NCBI GenBank assembly: GCA_907163375.1
Contig: CAJQUW010012704.1
Coordinates: 496,001-560,000 of the forward strand
Direction: 5' to 3'
From: Prostheceraeus crozeri
Taxonomy: Eukaryota > Platyhelminthes > Polycladida > Euryleptidae
Length of the DNA stretch: 64,000 nt
Below, piece after piece: positions 59,601 through 64,000 of this stretch; positions within the stretch are counted from its first letter, which is position 1; each line of letters starts with the position of its first letter. The notes below the pieces were generated by a model, which was not told the origin of the DNA, ran no database searches, and saw only the letters and a program-made list of their open reading frames with translations. Both the position numbers and the translations under genes were made by a program.

Positions 59601-61609
59601 ATTATCATGGTCTGAAAACTACTTTACAGTTAACTAGTGTTTGTTTTTCAATGTCCTCCCTTGGATATCTGTGAATATCGGGAGACTTGTAGTACCGGAA
59701 ATATTGTCCTGCTCTGGCTAGCGTACTGACTTGCGCCCAATTTTCACCAATCGAAATTCTTCGTCAATGATATTGATTGCTTAATTAATCGATAGAGACC
59801 CAATCATTTCTCGAGTAATATTCTTCTTTAGTCAAATGAGAAGCAAGTAAATAAAGATCGGTCTTATGTCTAATTTGGTTTACAATAAGCTTACTATTCT
59901 TTTATCTTAGAAAGGTCGAGATTCAAATGATCTACTTCTTCATTTTGTATATCATGGCTTAATCCGGCACAATCTGCCGTCGACGAATTTTTCTAGCATT
60001 CATGATGGACAGGTGTAATTCTGTGAGGGGAGGACAGGGTGAATTATAGACACTTGCGAGGAAAACTTCCCTTGGTGACTGTTTCTGCGAAGTGGGCGTT
60101 AAATGTCTTGAGCAGTTCAGCCGATTTAATTTCTGGTCTCAACACGTATATCTCCAATAGGCCTAAGTTTCCAATACATGTAATTATAAGCTATTTTTCG
60201 CCCTTTCGAGCTGAACGGTTGTGTCCTTTTTTGGACGAAGCGCATCGTCAACTGTAGCCAAATAGCTTCATGCTTATTTCAAGTCTTAGGACATTTCCTA
60301 CTAATCAGTTATAGCGATTAAAAAATGATGGCCTCTTTCATGCATTTATCCAACCATGAAGTGTGCGCGGAATATAGGCCGGGACAAAATATTCATAAAT
60401 TTTTGAGTCTGAGTCACGGGAGCTTCGAAGCCGTCTGTGTGAAGATTCCCAGAAATTTTCGGATGGTCCGTTATGAGCGGAAATTGCGAGAGACTAGCAC
60501 ATAACAGCAAAAAATTCTCATTCATTCATCAAATTTGAAGCTCAAAAGTATTCGTCGAGAAGACTTTCAGGGAGATCCTAGAAGTAACTGATGCTAATAC
60601 ACACCTACTCTCAGCAAAGGCATGAAATAACTGGGATACAATTTCATCAAGCTGTAATTGTGGAAAGACTTAATAAACACGTGTACCAGAAGCCATACCT
60701 ACTGTGTGATTACTTACCGGTGTATAAGTAGACATTGTGTAAATGTTTGCCGATTATCTTATGAGCTTTTAATTAAGATCGCTTTTATCAATGAATAATT
60801 GTCGCGACTCTAATAGCATCCGTGAACTTCTTGCCCAAGTATTTTCTGGCGAGAGACACTTATGATCTGTTTACCGGCTTCACGTGTTGATGAAAATAGG
60901 AAGTCTTTCCGATTCAATTCCTGGGTCTGTGTCTGTGATTAATTCATCTTGTTTGTTACATTTATGCTCTACAATATAACAGATTCATAGAAATGGTCAA
61001 TGGGACGTCTGCTTCAAATGTTGGAAAAATTGAATCTGACATCTAAAAATAGTGGTAATGCCCAATGTTCCGTTTTGGGAACAGCCAACTGACTTTTTTA
61101 TATGGATATTACTGATTTTGACTGAAATAGAGGCTACATATCTCAAAGTTTAACTGAGTGACGGACAATATCATACTAGGAAAAAATAATTGCCTATTAA
61201 CCGCTATTCTAAAAAGATAATAATTTTGAGGTGGTACTATTTAGCATCAAAAATGAAGTGAAAATCGGCAATTTTGTCTACCTTGACAGACCTGAAAATG
61301 CTTGTAGATGCTCGTAATCGTTTTCAAGTAAGTTGAGCAGGTTGTATGTGAAGTAAATTCCATTATCAGAGGTGTTAAAACAATTTAATTGCGTTTTGAA
61401 ACAAATGTTCCCCATGGGAACATTATGCGGAAATAGGTTAAAGGCACGTGAATTCACATTCCACTTCAGAGCTCTAGAGATGACAAGGAAAAGGAACTTA
61501 CATGTAGGTAATAGCAGATATAAACATTGACAAGCGCGGTCCTAAAGCTCCAACTATCACAGGTGCTATCCAGTTGGCAGTTGCAAATGTAGCGTAAATA
61601 ATTGCCTCG
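41485..61609 (-). CDS. MFSD11: UNC93-like protein MFSD11 (six exons found, 5' exon missing)
   Basis: The exons, read downwards, are 61609-61502, 56237-55819, 55027-54962, 48252-47958, 45063-44928 and 41649-41485. All have GT-AG introns and matching phases, giving 1189 nt to a TAA stop. The product follows MFSD11 along its length: AIIYATFATANW, IWTAQGNF, GRNSGLFWALFQSS, GKTQI, LLLRKPRSEN, FELTFFSGVYGTC, GLAGIFIGIGE, FLLGLGDSSFNTQ and AFALFKFMQ. MFSD11 is an orphan multi-pass membrane transporter of the major facilitator superfamily. The first exon, with helix 1 and the start codon, was not found up to 64000 and probably lies further right; the first exon here starts in phase 2. Introns of 0.8-6.5 kb hold a SINE, LINEs, a mariner-type element and a piggyBac element. 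Confidence 0.93.
42491..42691 (-). mobile_element. tRNA-derived SINE with 15-bp target duplication
   Basis: On the minus strand TCCGTGGCACAGTGGTTAAG (A box) and GGTCGAGCCC (B box) form a tRNA-like head, followed by GTCGTCAGGAAGGGCATCC, a body motif I recall from invertebrate SINEs. CCACAGTGTGTTATT (42476-42490) and CCACAGTATGTTATT (42692-42706) are a target duplication with one mismatch. The far end is a run of seven T on the SINE strand. Lies in the last MFSD11 intron. Confidence 0.75.
42707..44927. other. Last MFSD11 intron, remainder
   Basis: AT-rich intron with no further repeat recognised. Two full TGACGTCA palindromes lie 90 bp apart (44197-44204 within the 20-bp palindrome AAAAATTGACGTCAATTTTT, and 44287-44294). 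Confidence 0.35.
44928..45063 (-). CDS. MFSD11: MFSD11 fifth exon found
   Basis: Acceptor TGTTTCAG, donor GTAAGA, ending in phase 0. Encodes VVAAMICAFLLGLGDSSFNT and SAAFALFKFMQ, a conserved MFSD11 block. Confidence 0.92.
45590..46113 (+). mobile_element. LINE 3' fragment with (AGTA)n tail
   Basis: The plus-strand frame reads LKMKG, VHSACVRSAMMYGKET, DLRKKMNLERISDVLLRRRL and YGHI, then in the next frame VGRRPRGRPRKTW. This is the common C-terminal end of many invertebrate LINE reverse transcriptases (...YG.ETW...RLRW.GH..R...GRPRG RPKKTW). It is dead: three positions where the family has Trp are stop codons, and there is at least one frameshift. It ends in an AGTA repeat (46091-46113), a typical LINE tail. 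Lies in an MFSD11 intron, opposite in strand to the gene. Confidence 0.75.
46091..46113 (+). repeat. (AGTA)n tail
   Basis: Five and a half AGTA units directly after the LINE C-terminal fragment; taken as its 3' tail. Confidence 0.8.
46114..47957. other. MFSD11 intron, nothing recognised
   Basis: AT-rich intron sequence without supported repeats or exons. Confidence 0.35.
47958..48252 (-). CDS. MFSD11: MFSD11 fourth exon found
   Basis: Acceptor CTTTTAG, donor GTAAGT, ending in phase 2. Starts FELTFFSGVYGTC, then YIGLAGIFIGIGEITGG and ends DGTHELPYMKP. The open plus-strand frame over this exon is its shadow. Confidence 0.93.
48253..50599. other. MFSD11 intron, left of the LINE
   Basis: AT-rich intron. 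No repeat with clear boundaries or coding sequence could be supported. Confidence 0.35.
51757..53556 (-). mobile_element. mariner/Tc1-type transposon, 1800 bp, TA target site
   Basis: Perfect 31-bp inverted ends, starting CAGGGTGGGCCAGAAGTCCC, lie at 51757-51787 and 53526-53556 and are flanked by TA on both sides (51755-51756, 53557-53558). One transposase frame fills the middle on the minus strand. It sits inside the endonuclease part of a LINE, so it is younger than that LINE. Identical ends and a frame with only one stop suggest a recent insertion. Confidence 0.9.
52035..53069 (-). pseudogene. mariner/Tc1-superfamily transposase with one in-frame stop
   Basis: The frame runs 345 codons from ATG 53069 to the stop at 52035, broken only by TAA at about 52391-52389 (ARYI*LLRTHF). 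The N-terminal half has helix-turn-helix DNA-binding features (GEQIRKWMDKLFETGSI, GRPSQRG, IPRTTLRRILKSD). The catalytic domain shows D in FFSDECAFYG, D in NFQQDGAPSHT and the third D in SPDLPSCDNALWG. By my count 41 residues separate the second and third Asp, the spacing reported for DD41D mariner-like elements. The enzyme would cut and rejoin the 31-bp ends at TA sites. With the stop it is presumably inactive unless the stop is read through. Confidence 0.85.
53721..54961. other. MFSD11 intron, right of the LINE
   Basis: AT-rich intron sequence; nothing recognised. Confidence 0.35.
54962..55027 (-). CDS. MFSD11: MFSD11 third exon found (66 nt)
   Basis: Short exon YSFKLLFTKKMLLLMVPFAYT, acceptor CATTTTCAG, donor GTGAGA. 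It matches the SFKL.VTK.MLLL...AYTG block of MFSD11 and is too short to stand out as an open frame. Confidence 0.9.
55028..55818. other. MFSD11 intron, nothing recognised
   Basis: Plain AT-rich intron of 791 bp. Confidence 0.4.
55819..56237 (-). CDS. MFSD11: MFSD11 second exon found (419 nt)
   Basis: Acceptor CTTTTTCAG, donor GTAAGT, ending in phase 1. Contains LYLVSVLVGIGAAVIWTAQG, GRNSGLFWALFQSS, LQGKTQIAG and the central acidic loop after LLLRKPRSEN. Confidence 0.93.
56238..57655. other. MFSD11 intron, left of the piggyBac element
   Basis: AT-rich intron sequence without supported features. Confidence 0.35.
57660..61437 (-). mobile_element. piggyBac element, 3.8 kb, TTAA ends
   Basis: The ends CCCATTTGCGTCCGAA (57660) and, read inwards from the right, CCTATTTCCGCATAATG are flanked by TTAA at 57656-57659 and 61438-61441. 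Just inside each end a palindromic motif occurs, GTTCCCAGTAGGAAC on the left and GTTCCCCATGGGAAC on the right, each next to a TTGCGC/ATGCGG box. A decayed piggyBac transposase lies on the minus strand at 58080-58700. The right end stops 60 bp from an MFSD11 splice donor. The middle (58700-61300) holds no recognised coding sequence. Confidence 0.75.
58080..58700 (-). pseudogene. piggyBac transposase remnant (PGBD3-like)
   Basis: Minus-strand pieces, in order, are: KPIRFRFQSWVFAADDSTP (the K.KP.K.G.K.W motif); PLGTHVVRNCAQ and EHVLLFDNMFCSLPVSEEL (H...FDNFFTS.PL...L); TYNRRMGGVVLLDGHLSILR (YN..MGGVD..D); and, after a frame change, KWYWAPWITYIRMLQEAAFK and LDFMIAIV. They match the catalytic core of piggyBac/PGBD transposases. 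Aspartates of FDN and of the GGV..LD region are present, but frameshifts split the core and the N-terminal part is missing. Confidence 0.75.
61502..61609 (-). CDS. MFSD11: MFSD11 first exon found (108 nt)
   Basis: Starts in phase 2 after acceptor TTTTTCAG and ends before GTAAGT. Encodes EAIIYATFATANWIAP then GALGPRLSMFISAITY, aligning with the second membrane helix of MFSD11. Confidence 0.9.
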
Positions 61610-63079
61610 CTGAAAAATAATGTATGCCACTAAATTATAATGGAAACTTCATCAAATTACACATTTGTCATTATATATCATATATCAAGTTGGTTAAATA
61701 TTGTGCATGAATTATTGCTTATAAGTTAATCATGCTGTCTGAAAAGAATTCACTACCTATAGAAAAAACGAGGAAAGAGCTAACATCACACTTTGCACTG
61801 CATGCAATACAATACAAAATTCAGTTGATTCATAATCTCAAATCTGTCTCTGAAATTATTTTCTTCGGCTATTGTATCATAGATTATTCTTCTGACATTT
61901 GCAAGCATGGTCAGGCTTCATCAATTTTTACGTCAATTGATGAAAGTATAATGATGTCAAGACGTTGACTGTCTTAAATCTGGTAACTCAAATGCACTGA
62001 AGGCAATGGAAGCGTGTTTATGAAATGATGTTACTGACGGATGTGTGATTTCGCGCGCAAATCGTAAAATTCACCGTCGTGTGACAGCTCTCACAGTGGC
62101 AATAGCTGACACAGTCACGATTTGCGAACGATGACTAAAAACACTAACCAATATGTATGAAGTCTGGAAATTTATTTTTCGATAGTTCTCCTCTCCCTCC
62201 TGTTCAGAATCTGTTTTTTCAACGGCACCGACCGCACGCTGTTTTCTGCCATCAAGTAGTGTTTTTGTGCATATTATGTGAGTGTACACACGCTCCTGTT
62301 TTCCAATGTTCTTGGAAATAAGCATTTTTGACTTTTGGCGAAATTAAACTTCTATTTTACTTCCATATAATCCAAAAATTCTTTGCAATTTGCCACTATT
62401 TATTCTTGCTGCTTTTCAATTGCCCTTAATCATTAATCAAACATTAGCAGCTTCCATTATATTGTGCAAATAAATTAATTTTGCCCATAGAATAGCTAGG
62501 TAGATTGGAACACAAAAAATGTTGGCAAATAGCAAAAGCTTTTATATCAAAAGATTCAGTTTTTAAAAAGACTTATACTCCTCCGATATGTAAAAAACAT
62601 TCGATCAATTTTTAGAAGGCATTCTTTCAAATTATTCCTGTATTGCGTGCTATCCAATCGATGCTAGAGATTTCAATATTTAAGTAGTGTGAACCTCATC
62701 AAACATCAGACAGAATGAAATTGTATGACAGCAATCTTGAAACACTTGACCTGAAAGGAAAGTAAGTTTGTTGAGTTGATTATCAAGGAAATTTCATGAA
62801 CAGTATCATAATTTACAAACTGTTGAAAAGTCTTCATACAAAATTTTGAAAACTTACTCAGATTCTTGGCCCAATTTTCAAGTTTGCTAACAGCAAATTA
62901 AGCTTATACCTTATTTTTCCTACAGGCGATAAGAATTTGCTAGCTAGAACTTTCTAAATCATTAACTGGCAGAATTGATTCTAGGGTCAATGAAAATCAT
63001 TTTTCAATACTGAGTTATAAATAGTTAGAATCCACATGTTTATAAAGGTGAATTTTCTCAGGTTCGACTTTATGATTCA
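61610..63079. other. Probable first MFSD11 intron, nothing recognised
   Basis: I searched this stretch by eye for the MFSD11 N-terminal exon (helix 1 with an FTAFQT-like motif) and did not find it. No other exon or repeat is supported. Confidence 0.35.
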
Positions 63080-63490
63080 ATCAATATCCAATAAAACAGT
63101 TAGAAGCCGCGAGCTTTTGACAGATTTATTCGCAAACATGTTTCCGTAGACAAGCTACCATCATCAGTGCAACGATCAATAAACAATGATGCAATATATA
63201 CAAGACTTGATGAAAAATCAATACAAGAAAAGCGGCTGCGATTGGTTATGATTATTCATGAGACAATGTGAATGAAGAAATGACTTTATGCACAATGATT
63301 CAGCAATTTTTGTGCATGGCGTGCGTGTCAGAATTTTAAAATTATCTTTATCTGGGATGTGAGCATGAAGCAATATTTCAGATGGGGATCAACCTTTCAC
63401 GTGTTCGTTTATCCTAGTATGGCGATGGGTCTCACCGACGCAGCATTGACTGCAATTCTTACAAGTATACTTGCACACTACGGAAGAATG
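63080..63490 (-). mobile_element. Penelope-like element, 3' part with GIY-YIG-type domain and terminal hairpin
   Basis: The minus-strand frame reads SSVVCKYTCKNCSQCCVGET, RINEHVKG and SEILLHAHIP, the GIY-YIG-type nuclease region of Penelope-like elements (C-x2-C then VGET..H..R..EH). About 200 bp further, at 63168-63140, CTGATGA, TG, stem GTAG/CTAC, G and GAAAC form the terminal hairpin seen in the other copies. The copy is 5'-truncated at an AAT-type microsatellite (63507-63535) and is broken. Confidence 0.65.
63140..63168 (-). other. Hammerhead-like core in a Penelope-type end
   Basis: CTGATGA, a GTAG/CTAC stem with loop CTTGT, then GGAAAC and ATGTTTG. Of the five copies this is closest to a hammerhead core (CUGANGA...GAAA); a minimal third stem (A-C-AU-G-U) can be drawn after GAAA. 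Cleavage is not shown. Confidence 0.45.
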
Positions 63491-63506
63491 AAAATATTAT
63501 TTCTAC

Positions 63507-63535
63507 AATAATAATAATAATAATAATAATAATAT
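63507..63535. repeat. (AAT)n microsatellite
   Basis: About nine ATA/AAT units next to the truncated Penelope-like copy. Confidence 0.85.
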
Positions 63536-63894
63536 AATATTTCTCCGAAATAGTAAAACTGCACATCTCATATGCGGAGCCAGATACTAAAAAGAGTTCA
63601 TTTAAGGAAACTGAAACTTCTTTCACATTGGCGATATAATTGACACCATTATTAATTAATACTGAGTTGCTAACTACCTGAATACTTACTCCATGGTTCT
63701 GCCTAGACGCATTTAAGTAGTTCAAAACATTATTTTTTCAAAAATTTGTTAAATGTCTCATCTTTAAAATAGTATTGATCTATCCTTCCACTGATTTTCA
63801 CACAATTAGCATTTACCTACCACTGCTATTCTCTAATCAACAGTATTTGCAATTTTTCTTTTCTGAGATAATTGTGTTAACCCAAACAAGTGGT

Positions 63895-64000
63895 ATGACC
63901 AACCAAAGTCAAGCTGCTGTTTCATTAGAGGATATACGTGACTTGATACTCAAGTCTGAGCAATCTATCCTTACGAAGATTGATACTCTGGCCAATCGAA
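63895..64000 (+). CDS. Partial open frame at the right edge, unidentified
   Basis: From ATG 63895 the frame is open to the window end: MTNQSQAAVSLEDIRDLILK, then SEQSILTKIDTLANR. The heptad-like pattern (I/L at IRDLILKSEQSILTKIDTL) suggests the start of a coiled coil, as in first proteins of non-LTR retroelements, but a host exon is possible. The family is not established because only 35 residues are visible. Confidence 0.3.
   Translation, partial: MTNQSQAAVSLEDIRDLILKSEQSILTKIDTLANR

Noticed and set aside
62715-62761. Tiny frame MKLYDSNLETLDLKG ending at a GTAAGT donor
   Set aside because: It could be a first exon on the plus strand, but 15 codons with one donor and no partner exon are not enough.
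62860-62960. Candidate MFSD11 first exon before a minus-strand GTAAGT
   Set aside because: The translated sequence lacks the conserved helix 1 and does not end in the required phase with a plausible junction.

Overview
The window reads as AT-rich nuclear DNA from an animal, most likely a marine invertebrate. Genes have GT-AG introns of several kilobases. There is no operon structure, and transposons, SINEs, LINEs and Penelope-like elements fill introns and spacers. An echinoderm or other invertebrate deuterostome would fit, but the sequence alone does not prove it.

Four host genes can be supported. (1) At the left edge, on the minus strand, the first coding exon of a monocarboxylate-transporter-like (SLC16) gene leaves the window to the left. 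(2) A five-exon sulfotransferase-like gene on the plus strand (coding exons 14623-30579) gives a complete 273-residue protein with both PAPS-binding signatures. (3) A single-exon gene on the minus strand (34112-35383, 423 residues) has a dual-specificity-phosphatase domain whose catalytic cysteine position is serine, so it is a probable pseudophosphatase. (4) MFSD11, the UNC93-like major-facilitator protein, lies on the minus strand. Six exons from 61609 down to 41485 join in phase to a stop codon; the first coding exon was not found and probably lies beyond the right edge.

Much of the remaining DNA is mobile. Around 3.4-7.1 kb a TTAA-flanked piggyBac-like element holds a younger 2.75 kb element with 449-bp inverted repeats (three mismatches), a 4-bp duplication and a decayed transposase-like core. 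Three hAT-type elements have intact 8-bp target duplications (13444-14373, 17390-18667, 39774-40569); the last holds a 114-bp perfect palindrome. Penelope-like fragments with GIY-YIG-type sequence lie at 27.5-28.0 kb and 63.1-63.5 kb. They, and related ends at 16.1-16.6 and 22.3 kb, carry a hairpin bracketed by CTGANGA and GAAA, resembling a hammerhead ribozyme core.

Inside MFSD11 introns lie a 1.8 kb mariner-type element with perfect 31-bp ends inserted into a LINE, a tRNA-derived SINE with a 15-bp target duplication, another LINE tail, and a 3.8 kb piggyBac element with transposase remnants. Long spacers without any recognised feature are listed as such.
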